Below are positions 26,348-33,254 of a stretch of 64,000 bases of DNA, one piece after another. The notes below the pieces were generated by a model. The model did not search any database. It saw only the letters and a list, made by a program, of their open reading frames with translations, and was not told where the DNA came from. The DNA comes from Campylobacter fetus subsp. fetus (lineage in GTDB: Bacteria; Campylobacterota; Campylobacteria; Campylobacterales; Campylobacteraceae): assembly GCF_900475935.1 (NCBI RefSeq), contig NZ_LS483431.1:248001-312000 (forward strand). Reading direction: 5' to 3'. Positions within the stretch are counted from its first letter, which is position 1. Every line of letters begins with the position of its first letter. The translations under genes were made by a program, and so were the position numbers.

Positions 26348-27271
26348 TTATTTTATATATGTTACAAAATGCTCGTATTTTGCATTTTTACCCATTACTA
26401 CATCAAAATATGCGGCTTGAAGCTGTGTGGCTATAACGCCCCTTTTTCCTGAGCCGATAATCCTACCGTCGATGTTGCTTATAGGCGTTACTTCCGCGGC
26501 TGTTCCTGTAAAAAATGCCTCATCTGCCGTATATGCTTCATCTCTTGTGATTCTTTGACGGACCACTTCGTAGCCTAGATCTTTTGCGATATCTATAACC
26601 GTTTTTTGAGTTATACTTTCTAAACTCGTGTCATTTGGAGGAGTAATGATCACGCCGTTTTTTACTATGAAAAAGCACTCTCCGCTTCCTTCAGCTATAA
26701 ATCCTTGAGGATCAAGAAGCAAAGCTTCATCGTATCCAGATAATTGCGCTTCGTAGTTCGCCATTTGAGAGTTGAAGTAATTCGCGCTTGCTTTTGCTTT
26801 TGCCATCATAGAAAACGGTGCCGGTTTTATCCAAGATGAGATCGTTACTTTTATCCCGTTTTCAAGAGCATCATCGCCCATGTAAGCTCCCCATTGCCAT
26901 GCGGCTATAGCCGTATTTACTGGGCAGCCGATGTGGCTAACTCCCATTTTTCCGTACCCTAAAAATACAAGTGGACGGATATAAACGTTGCTGTTATAAG
27001 TGTTGCTTTTTAGTAAATCTATATGCGCTTTATTTATCTCATCTTGTGAAAATGGGATAGTAATCCCGCAGGCTTTTGCTGATTCAAAAAGTCTTTTTGT
27101 ATGTTCTTTTAGTTTAAATATAGCTAAGCCTTTTGGTGTCTTATAAGCCCTAACTCCCTCAAAAACAGCATTTCCATAATGAAGTGAATGAGTTAAAACA
27201 TGAACCGTGGCATCTTTCCACTTGATTAGTTTCCCATCAAACCATATATGCTCTGCTTCTGGTATTGCCAT
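26348..27271 (-). CDS. ilvE: branched-chain amino acid aminotransferase
   Basis: A 307-residue PLP fold-type IV aminotransferase performing the last step of valine, leucine and isoleucine synthesis. Motifs are HVLTHSLHYGNAVFEGVRAY at the N-terminus, IRPLVFLGYGKMGV, the Schiff-base lysine in AKAKASANYFNSQMA, EGSGECFFIV and FFTGTAAEVTPI. The length is standard. Its upstream region holds the left copy of a 20-bp repeat that bounds the accessory cassette. Confidence 0.95.
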   Translation of the reverse strand: MAIPEAEHIWFDGKLIKWKDATVHVLTHSLHYGNAVFEGVRAYKTPKGLAIFKLKEHTKRLFESAKACGITIPFSQDEINKAHIDLLKSNTYNSNVYIRPLVFLGYGKMGVSHIGCPVNTAIAAWQWGAYMGDDALENGIKVTISSWIKPAPFSMMAKAKASANYFNSQMANYEAQLSGYDEALLLDPQGFIAEGSGECFFIVKNGVIITPPNDTSLESITQKTVIDIAKDLGYEVVRQRITRDEAYTADEAFFTGTAAEVTPISNIDGRIIGSGKRGVIATQLQAAYFDVVMGKNAKYEHFVTYIK

Positions 27272-27318
27272 TTTGTTGCCTTTCGTGGTTATAAAATTTG
27301 CCTGATTTTATCCAAAAT

Positions 27319-27338
27319 TTGATTAATATCTTTTGAAT
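27319..27338 (+). repeat. left copy of 20-bp direct repeat bounding the XRE cassette
   Basis: TTGATTAATATCTTTTGAAT, identical to 29129-29148 and in the same orientation. Partial similarity continues to the right of both copies (a shared TAAATTT after eight mostly different bases). It lies 48 nt upstream of the ilvE start and 15 nt beyond the stop of the XRE gene. Confidence 0.85.
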
Positions 27339-27353
27339 ATTACTAAATTTAGC

Positions 27354-27614
27354 TTAATTTTTAAATTTAAATAGTTCTTCTATATCCACATTTAAGGCTT
27401 TTGAAATTTTAAAAATATGTTCGATGTTGAAGTGTTTTCCATAGCGATTATTTTCACAATTGGAGTAAAATGCGACTGATTTGATACCTATTTCTAAAGC
27501 TAATTCAAGCTGAGAAATTTTACTTTGTTCTCTTAAGTGTTTTACGTTTTGTGATAATTGTCTGTAAAAAGCAGCGATTTCCTCGTCACTTGCATTGCTA
27601 AACTCACTCTGCAT
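27354..27614 (-). CDS. XRE-family helix-turn-helix regulator
   Basis: An 86-residue protein that is almost entirely one Cro/C1-type DNA-binding domain: LSQNVKHLREQSKISQLELALEIGIKSVAFYSNCENNRYGKHFNIEHIF-like in sequence, ending LNVDIEELFKFKN. It has no sensor domain. It is divergent from the four small genes. A palindromic motif overlaps its own ribosome-binding site (27619-27630) and a second copy sits before the divergent operon. This suggests that it represses itself and that operon. Confidence 0.88.
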   Translation of the reverse strand: MQSEFSNASDEEIAAFYRQLSQNVKHLREQSKISQLELALEIGIKSVAFYSNCENNRYGKHFNIEHIFKISKALNVDIEELFKFKN

Positions 27615-27618
27615 ATTT

Positions 27619-27630
27619 ATCCTATGGGAT
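27619..27630. promoter_or_regulatory. operator-like site 1 at the XRE gene start
   Basis: ATCCTATGGGAT, an inverted repeat with arms ATCC/GGAT around TATG. It begins 5 nt upstream of the XRE start codon. On the minus strand it contains the AGGA that would serve as the gene's ribosome-binding site. It is identical to site 2, with centres 55 bp apart. Confidence 0.65.
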
Positions 27631-27673
27631 TAATTTTCTTTTAAATTTATACCGATACAATTATATTTTCTAT

Positions 27674-27685
27674 ATCCTATGGGAT
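27674..27685. promoter_or_regulatory. operator-like site 2 before the small-gene operon
   Basis: A second exact copy of ATCCTATGGGAT, extended by flanking TAT/AAA bases. It lies 18 nt before the ATG at 27704 and just ahead of a strong AAGGAGG ribosome site. The pair in an 89-nt divergent spacer fits a dimeric XRE repressor controlling both directions. Confidence 0.65.
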
Positions 27686-27703
27686 AAATTTAAGGAGGGT
27701 TGT

Positions 27704-27961
27704 ATGAAATTTTTATTTTGTCTATTTGTTTGTCTTTCATTTCTTAATGCAGAGTTGTATAAAGTTTATGTAAAAAGAGTTGATAGTAATTTATACAGAA
27801 CATCTGATGAGATATTTATCGAAACAAAATTTTGTTATCACTACACATATGGAAGCGAAGCAATTTTGAAATATGATAATTATTCTTATGATAATGCTTT
27901 GATTTTTGATTACGATATGACAATTCCAAGTAAATGTGATGTAAAGAGAATATTTAAGTAG
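27704..27961 (+). CDS. small secreted protein of unknown function (cassette gene 1)
   Basis: An 85-residue protein with a clear signal peptide (MKFLFCLFVCLSFLNA) and a mature part of about 69 residues rich in Tyr and Asp (YHYTYGSEAILKYDNYSYDN), with two cysteines likely to form a disulfide. I do not recognise a family. It has the best ribosome site of the cassette (AAGGAGG) and is followed 4 nt later by the next gene. Its leader carries operator-like site 2. Confidence 0.65.
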   Translation: MKFLFCLFVCLSFLNAELYKVYVKRVDSNLYRTSDEIFIETKFCYHYTYGSEAILKYDNYSYDNALIFDYDMTIPSKCDVKRIFK

Positions 27962-27965
27962 GTTA

Positions 27966-28367
27966 ATGATGTGGGTAATATTTTTTATTTTATTTGTTAT
28001 ATTTTGTGTTTTTATGATTTATTCTCAAATGCCAGATGCTGTAAAAAAAGAGCGAACTTTATACGATGAGCTGGTGGATGCAAATATAGAGCTTTTAAAA
28101 TCTACAAAAAATCCTTATGTAGGTATGTTTGCAAAAGAGGAAATCATAAATTTGCTTAAAACTATATCAGATGAATTTGATAAAGTAGCAGTTGAGAGAA
28201 ATGAAGTAGTAAGTGGAAATCAAAAGCTATTTATACTAAATGAAATTATATTTGCCAGTGGAATGAAAAATAAGGAATTTGGTATAGAGCATTTGCATTA
28301 TGAGCTTGAAAGATACCGTAAATACGGAATGAGAGAAGATAATCAAGGTTTAATAAGGGGGAATTAG
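27966..28367 (+). CDS. small membrane-anchored protein of unknown function (cassette gene 2)
   Basis: A 133-residue protein with one N-terminal membrane helix (MWVIFFILFVIFCVFMIYS) and a predicted helical soluble domain, YDELVDANIELLKSTKNPYV to HYELERYRKYGMRED. No cysteine or catalytic motif stands out. The family is unrecognised. It lies within 5 nt of both neighbours and is therefore cotranscribed. Confidence 0.6.
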   Translation: MMWVIFFILFVIFCVFMIYSQMPDAVKKERTLYDELVDANIELLKSTKNPYVGMFAKEEIINLLKTISDEFDKVAVERNEVVSGNQKLFILNEIIFASGMKNKEFGIEHLHYELERYRKYGMREDNQGLIRGN

Positions 28368-28368
28368 A

Positions 28369-28596
28369 ATGAAATTTGTTGCATTTGCTTTGGCTTTAGT
28401 GATTGGATTAGCCTTATGGTTTTTCCCTGCTGGATTATTTTTGGCAGTTTTTAAAGGTGCTACATCAAACGGACAAAGCGTAGGAGCGATAATCTACATG
28501 CTGGTATTGGGCGGTGTTGCTTGGGCTTTGATTTTTATCGTAAAAAAACTTTACAAATTTTTCTTGAAAAAATTTGGATATAAAATAAAGGAATAA
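28369..28596 (+). CDS. small two-helix membrane protein of unknown function (cassette gene 3)
   Basis: A 75-residue protein made almost entirely of two membrane helices (FVAFALALVIGLALWFFPAG and IYMLVLGGVAWALIFIV) with a short glycine-containing loop and a strongly basic tail (KKLYKFFLKKFGYKIKE), predicted to face the cytoplasm. The size and plan recall holin-like, toxin-like or immunity membrane proteins, without any sequence match I can name. A GGGG-containing ribosome site precedes the ATG. Confidence 0.6.
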   Translation: MKFVAFALALVIGLALWFFPAGLFLAVFKGATSNGQSVGAIIYMLVLGGVAWALIFIVKKLYKFFLKKFGYKIKE

Positions 28597-28597
28597 A

Positions 28598-29104
28598 ATG
28601 GCTATTTTATGGATTATTGCTATAATATTAAGTTTTTTCACATATGGAATTTCTATTTTAGTCGCTTTAGTGATAACATTTTTTATATATAATGGTAAAC
28701 AAGATGATGTTGGCGAATATTTATTGGGTCAGTATGACAGATATTATTCAACTGTTAAAGGTTCTAAAAATCATTTTTGGATAAATCATGCTAACGATTC
28801 AGAAGGTAGAATAGAATTAAAAAAATTGCTTAATTATACATATTCTGTAGCTTATACGCATTACATACATGATAAAAGTATAGTTGGTAACGACCAGTAT
28901 TTACGTATGATTTTAAATATAACTTTTTCAACTGTTTACACATATTGTAATGTATTTGGTCTTGAAAATTGGAAAATATACGAAGTGGATAAATACATAA
29001 AAGATCAAATATCATTGCTAAATTTGGCGGCAAAAAAGTATGGTATGGAAGACAATATTCATCAAGATGATATTGATATGTTGCTTAATAAAATTATGAA
29101 ATAA
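28598..29104 (+). CDS. membrane-anchored protein of unknown function (cassette gene 4)
   Basis: A 168-residue protein with an N-terminal hydrophobic hairpin (ILWIIAIILSFFTYGIS, ILVALVITFFIY) and a soluble, Tyr/Asn/Lys-rich helical domain (HFWINHANDSEGRIELKKLL to IHQDDIDMLLNKIMK). It begins one base after gene 3. The soluble domain faintly recalls helical TerB-like domains, but I would not assign it. It is the last gene before the right-hand repeat. Confidence 0.6.
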   Translation: MAILWIIAIILSFFTYGISILVALVITFFIYNGKQDDVGEYLLGQYDRYYSTVKGSKNHFWINHANDSEGRIELKKLLNYTYSVAYTHYIHDKSIVGNDQYLRMILNITFSTVYTYCNVFGLENWKIYEVDKYIKDQISLLNLAAKKYGMEDNIHQDDIDMLLNKIMK

Positions 29105-29128
29105 TAATCTAAGCAGTATGCTAAAAAA

Positions 29129-29148
29129 TTGATTAATATCTTTTGAAT
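29129..29148 (+). repeat. right copy of 20-bp direct repeat bounding the XRE cassette
   Basis: An exact second copy of TTGATTAATATCTTTTGAAT, 1810 bp to the right of the first. It lies 24 nt after the last cassette gene and about 95 nt before dmpI. Confidence 0.85.
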
Positions 29149-29208
29149 GGCAGTAAATTTGTGGAGTAAATTTGAGAGATATGAATAATTTGATTAATTT
29201 AAATTCGC

Positions 29209-29214
29209 TATAAT
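29209..29214 (+). promoter_or_regulatory. putative -10 element for dmpI-bcp
   Basis: TATAAT 35 nt before the ATG of dmpI, outside the right-hand repeat, so dmpI keeps its own promoter despite the cassette. The ribosome site is AAGGA. Confidence 0.5.
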
Positions 29215-29243
29215 CACGCATTAAATTTAAATAAGGAAATAAA

Positions 29244-29444
29244 ATGCCTATTATAAATATAAAATTAGCAGGTTCCATGCCAAGCCGTGAAAAACTAGAT
29301 GAAATCGCAGTCAAAATCACGGATATAATGGTAAAAGATTTAGGAAAAAATCCAGATAGAGTCGTGATAAATTTCGATGAAATTCGCCCTGAAGCGACGT
29401 ATTTTGGTGCAAAATCTGTTCAAACTATAAAAGAGGGTAAATAA
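29244..29444 (+). CDS. dmpI: 4-oxalocrotonate tautomerase family protein
   Basis: A 66-residue subunit of the tautomerase superfamily, which assembles into hexamers and uses the N-terminal proline exposed after Met removal (Pro2 in MPIINIKLAG) as general base. The family pattern continues with KLDEIAVKITDIMVKDLGKNPDRVVINFDE. Campylobacter has no complete aromatic meta-pathway nearby, so the natural substrate is unknown. The stop codon is directly followed by the bcp start. Confidence 0.88.
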   Translation: MPIINIKLAGSMPSREKLDEIAVKITDIMVKDLGKNPDRVVINFDEIRPEATYFGAKSVQTIKEGK

Positions 29445-30005
29445 ATGGCGTGCAACGATAAAAAAGAGTCAAATTTATGCGCTCCTAAAACAAAAGAATC
29501 AGCTCAAACTACAGTTTTTTTGCCTGAAGACGTTGAGAGAAAAGTTACATTAAAAGCCGGCGATATCGCTCCAAGCTTTGAGCTAGAAAACGCAGATGGA
29601 GTTAAAATCTCACTCAAAGACTTTAAAGGTAAAAACGTAGTTTTATACTTTTATCCAAAAGACAACACGCCTGGTTGTACGACTGAAGCGTGCGAGTTTA
29701 GCGCAAATTACGATGATTTCATAGCAAACGATACTATCATTATAGGTATCAGTCCAGACAGCGTAAAATCACACTCGAATTTCATAGAAAAACAGAGTCT
29801 TAAACATATACTTTTAAGCGACCCGGAAAAAGAAATAGCAAAAGCTTATGGCGTATGGCAAGTACGTAAAAACTACGGTAAAGAGTATCTTGGTATAGTG
29901 CGAACGACTTTTGTTATAGATAAGACAGGAAAAATCGCAAAAGTGTATAAAAGCGTAAAAGCCGCAGGTCACGCTATGAAAGTTTTAGCTGATTTGGCAA
30001 AGTAA
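29445..30005 (+). CDS. bcp: thioredoxin-dependent peroxiredoxin (Bcp/PrxQ type)
   Basis: A 186-residue thiol peroxidase. The Prx core starts near residue 36 (KAGDIAPSFELENADGVKIS). The active-site segment YFYPKDNTPGCTTEACEFSA holds the peroxidatic Cys and, five residues on, the resolving Cys typical of PrxQ. The C-terminal part includes GIVRTTFVIDKTGKI. An N-terminal extension of about 30 residues with two extra cysteines (MACNDKKESNLC) is longer than usual; a start at a later codon is possible, but none has a better ribosome site. Confidence 0.92.
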   Translation: MACNDKKESNLCAPKTKESAQTTVFLPEDVERKVTLKAGDIAPSFELENADGVKISLKDFKGKNVVLYFYPKDNTPGCTTEACEFSANYDDFIANDTIIIGISPDSVKSHSNFIEKQSLKHILLSDPEKEIAKAYGVWQVRKNYGKEYLGIVRTTFVIDKTGKIAKVYKSVKAAGHAMKVLADLAK

Positions 30006-30009
30006 ATTT

Positions 30010-30067
30010 AAAAAGCAACGCTTTGCATAATCTTAATATATTTTTATATGCAAGGTCGGTGCTTTTT
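30010..30067. terminator. bidirectional hairpin between bcp and the AsmA-like gene
   Basis: Outer stem AAAAAGCA / TGCTTTTT (30010-30017, 30060-30067) and inner stem TTGCAT / ATGCAA (30023-30028, 30048-30053). The flanking A and T runs suit termination of both converging genes. Confidence 0.7.
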
Positions 30068-30081
30068 GCTATTTTTATCAA

Positions 30082-33000
30082 TTATCTTGTTCTTATATTT
30101 ATCTGCATTGAGACTTTTTTATCGTTTGCTTGACCTTTTACGTCTTTGATATTTAAAATCTCTATTTGACCTTCTTTAACTCCGTTTTCCATCAATTTTT
30201 TACGTAGATTTTCTACTCTTTTTTGCGCTATGGCTAGTATCCTGTCTTGGTTGATTTTTACTAGAGATATAAGCTTTTCTTTCGCATCTTTTTCATTTAT
30301 AAATTCAGAATTATTAAATTTTTTCTTAAACATCTCTTTTAGTGCATTTTCATAGCTTAGATCTTTTGTGTTCATAACAAGAAGTATATCTTTAGATACG
30401 CTTCTATCTGCTATAGCGTAGGAATCTGGTATTTGAGAATAAGTCGGCGTGAGAGTAAATATGATTTCTGGTTTTTTCTTCGCGATATCTGCTAGTTTTT
30501 TTATCTTTGATTCATTTGTTTCTAGTAAAAACGCCGTTCCTGGAGCAAAATCAACACTACTGATCTCATCTGTATTTATACCAAGAACATTTCCTATAAA
30601 TCTAAATGGAGAAGTGACGACGTCACTGAAAAGTTGGAAAATAGCTTGAATAACGATACCTGAGTAGCTAAACTCCGGACTGTTCAAATCGCCCCATATA
30701 GGAAGATTTATATCAATTTGATTATTGCTATCTTTTAGTATAGAAATCGCAAGCTTTAAAGGAAGACTTACCGCGTCTTTGCTAGGAATTTCGCGTCCTA
30801 GAGTTAGGTTATCGAAATTTAGTGAGTTTGCGCCGCTTAATATAGAGTTTTTTATTTTATAATTTAAATTTACACTTAGTCTACCATTATCAATCTCATA
30901 TCCTAAAAATTTTACCGAATACGGAGTTATATTTTTTAAATTTATATTTTTAAAACGTACGATAAGATCCGTGTTAGATCTTGGATCAAATGGCAAAGTA
31001 GTAACTAAAATCTCGCTAAATCCATAGTTTGCCACAACTCCGTGAAGCGCGATATTGCTTATTTTGTCATTTGATAACTCGTTTATCGTGGTAGATATTT
31101 TAGTTATATTTGTATCAAAAGGAAGAGCCAAACTGTCATCTTTAAATTCCAAACTACCATTTTTTAACGTTAAATTTTTTAGACTTAGTTTGAAGTTATC
31201 GCTTTGTTCTTCATTGCTAGTTTTGCTATCTTGATTTTTTATTAAATTTAAAATATTTAATTCTTTTTGTTTTGAAACTACAAATTTTAAATGTGGATTT
31301 TCAAGCTTTACATTTGATATCAAGATATTTTTATCGTTCAAATTTATATTTTGGCTAAGAGTTTTAAAAGAACCTAATATCTCGTTTCTATCATCTTTTA
31401 TATAGAAGTTATTTACGTTTAAATCGGCTTTTGCGCTTAGTTTATCGGTATAATTTATCTTTGCATTTAAATTTATCTTTGCATTTAAATCCGCGATGTT
31501 TAGATACCGTTTTATGTATGGTTTTGCGAAGTTTAGATTGTTTAAATTTAAGTTTATATCTCCGCCTAATTCGTTTTTATTTATATTTATTTTTGCGCTG
31601 CTTTTTAAATTTAAATTATCATCTTTTGCATTTAAATTCAGTGTTAGACTGTCTTTATTTGAGATATTTTTGGCACTCAGTTCTATATTTTTTATACTGT
31701 TTTTGCTAATTTCGTCGCTAAGATGCAAGTATCCGTTATTTAGGATGAAATTTGAAATATTATAGTTAAACTCATCTTTTTTGGATTCATCTTTTTTATC
31801 GCTGTTTTTAGGGAGCAAGGAGAATAAATTGTTTATGAACTTAGATCCGCTCTCGTCGATGAAAGTCGCAAAATTTGGCTTATTTATAATTATATTTTCT
31901 AGTGTTAGACTGTTGTTTTTTAAATTGAAATTACTAAGCTCGGTTCCATTTATATCCAGGTAATTTTGCTTATCTAAGTTTAAGCTCGTACTTGCAATCG
32001 ACATATTTTTTATTTTTAAATCATCTTTTTTTAAGTTTATTTTATTTAATGCGAATGTGTCTATGCTTAGCTTTGAACTATCTTTTTTGACATTTAATTT
32101 TTTTAAATTTATATCATTTATATCTAAATTTAAATCCAAGTTTTGATCAAAACCTAACCTAATTGCAGCCAAACTCAACTTATCAAAATTAGCATTAAAT
32201 TCATCAAATTTAGTTTTAAAACTGCCTATATTTACATTTGATATAGACATTTTCATATCAAAATTATTATAGCTATTTATGAAATTTGCGTTTAAATCCG
32301 GTATGATTAAGCTAGTTATTATAAAAGTATTTTTATTTTGAGTTATATTTATATCTTTGATATCTGTTTTTGCGTTTGCTTTTATGCTGATATTGTTATC
32401 AAAATTAAAACTATAATTTACATCAGAACTCACAACCGCGCTATTTATAGTTAGCGGCATATTCTTGAAAAACGATATCCAAATCGGCTTCGTTTTTAGC
32501 TCGTTTATCTGTATATTTCCATCTATTTTGAGTGGATTTAAACTAGCATTTGCATCTATAACTATTTTATTTGCTAGATTTGAGCTAGCTAGCAAAGAGT
32601 GTGCTCCAAGACTTCCATTTTTAGTAGATAAATTTGAAAGTTTATAATCCATGTCTTTTAAACTAAGTTTAAAATCATTGCTAAAATCTTCATAGTTTAA
32701 GTTTGCGTTTATTATCTCGAGTTCGCCTATTTCATACTCGAATCGGGTTGTTTTTTCGGTATCGGAACTACTATTTGTATCTTTTTGGCTTAGTAAAAAT
32801 GAGAAATTAAACTCACCGTTTTCTTCTTTTTGGATAAAAATTTCAGGTTTAGAAATTTTTAAATTTGCGATTTTTATGGTTTTTGTTATCAAATTTATAG
32901 GATCGAAATTTATATTTATTTCGTCAAATTTAAATATAGGAGATTTACGGCTAAACTCCACTCCAGTAATGTTTGCTTCGTATGTAAAAGGGTTTAATTT

Positions 33001-33150
33001 TATATTTTTTATGCTTAAATTCGCATCATATTGCACGGCAATTTTTGGCACATAATTCATAATGAGTTTTGGAGCTGCAAAATATCCCAAAACAGTATAA
33101 AACAGAAATACAAGACAGATTATATAAGCAGTTATCTTAGCAGTTTTCAT
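30082..33150 (-). CDS. AsmA-like/DUF748 repeat protein
   Basis: A 1022-residue protein anchored by one N-terminal helix (ITAYIICLVFLFYTVLGYF). It is built of repeated beta-strand segments rich in Asn, Leu and Lys (KNIKLNPFTYEANITGVEFS, FDEININFDPINLITKTIKI). That design is typical of AsmA/DUF748 proteins, which form long periplasmic grooves for phospholipid transfer to the outer membrane. The last 150 residues (SVDFAPGTAFLLETNESKIK, KKPEIIFTLTPTY, RVENLRKKLMENGVKEGQIE) resemble an OmpA-like peptidoglycan-binding end. It is monocistronic. A lipid-transport or envelope-integrity role is inferred from architecture. Confidence 0.78.
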   Translation of the reverse strand: MKTAKITAYIICLVFLFYTVLGYFAAPKLIMNYVPKIAVQYDANLSIKNIKLNPFTYEANITGVEFSRKSPIFKFDEININFDPINLITKTIKIANLKISKPEIFIQKEENGEFNFSFLLSQKDTNSSSDTEKTTRFEYEIGELEIINANLNYEDFSNDFKLSLKDMDYKLSNLSTKNGSLGAHSLLASSNLANKIVIDANASLNPLKIDGNIQINELKTKPIWISFFKNMPLTINSAVVSSDVNYSFNFDNNISIKANAKTDIKDINITQNKNTFIITSLIIPDLNANFINSYNNFDMKMSISNVNIGSFKTKFDEFNANFDKLSLAAIRLGFDQNLDLNLDINDINLKKLNVKKDSSKLSIDTFALNKINLKKDDLKIKNMSIASTSLNLDKQNYLDINGTELSNFNLKNNSLTLENIIINKPNFATFIDESGSKFINNLFSLLPKNSDKKDESKKDEFNYNISNFILNNGYLHLSDEISKNSIKNIELSAKNISNKDSLTLNLNAKDDNLNLKSSAKININKNELGGDINLNLNNLNFAKPYIKRYLNIADLNAKINLNAKINYTDKLSAKADLNVNNFYIKDDRNEILGSFKTLSQNINLNDKNILISNVKLENPHLKFVVSKQKELNILNLIKNQDSKTSNEEQSDNFKLSLKNLTLKNGSLEFKDDSLALPFDTNITKISTTINELSNDKISNIALHGVVANYGFSEILVTTLPFDPRSNTDLIVRFKNINLKNITPYSVKFLGYEIDNGRLSVNLNYKIKNSILSGANSLNFDNLTLGREIPSKDAVSLPLKLAISILKDSNNQIDINLPIWGDLNSPEFSYSGIVIQAIFQLFSDVVTSPFRFIGNVLGINTDEISSVDFAPGTAFLLETNESKIKKLADIAKKKPEIIFTLTPTYSQIPDSYAIADRSVSKDILLVMNTKDLSYENALKEMFKKKFNNSEFINEKDAKEKLISLVKINQDRILAIAQKRVENLRKKLMENGVKEGQIEILNIKDVKGQANDKKVSMQINIRTR
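31454..31489 (-). repeat. in-frame 18-bp tandem duplication in the AsmA-like gene
   Basis: Two exact consecutive copies of TTTATCTTTGCATTTAAA on the plus strand, giving two consecutive LNAKIN units in the protein. The unit is six codons, so the reading frame is kept and one extra beta-strand-like stretch is added. Confidence 0.75.
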
Positions 33151-33254
33151 AATGACTCCTTTTATATTATTATATAAAAAATTATCTATTTAAGTAATAA
33201 AATTTACTAAAAATTCACTATTATTTTGATAATATAAAAATAAAAGGTCAAATT

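Larger units (their letters stand above)
27319..29148. mobile_element. repeat-bounded accessory cassette (XRE regulator plus four small genes)
   Basis: The segment between the two identical 20-bp repeats contains exactly one regulator gene and one divergent four-gene operon, and nothing else. On either side are ilvE and dmpI, which I recall as neighbours in C. jejuni, so the segment looks like an insertion (or, less likely, a segment deleted elsewhere). No integrase, transposase or terminal inverted repeat is present. If it moved, it relied on enzymes encoded elsewhere or on homologous recombination. Confidence 0.5.

Noticed and set aside
29105-29128. AGCA/TGCT mini-hairpin after cassette gene 4 as a terminator
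   Set aside because: The stem is only 4-5 bp and no T-tract follows; too weak to annotate.
29018-29320. Minus-strand 100-codon frame spanning the right repeat and the dmpI start
   Set aside because: It overlaps the end of cassette gene 4, the dmpI promoter and the dmpI coding start, and has no ribosome site or recognisable protein features.
31431-31765. Two overlapping plus-strand frames inside the AsmA-like gene
   Set aside because: They mirror the repetitive Asn/Lys codons of the real minus-strand gene and give low-complexity Leu/Phe/Tyr proteins.
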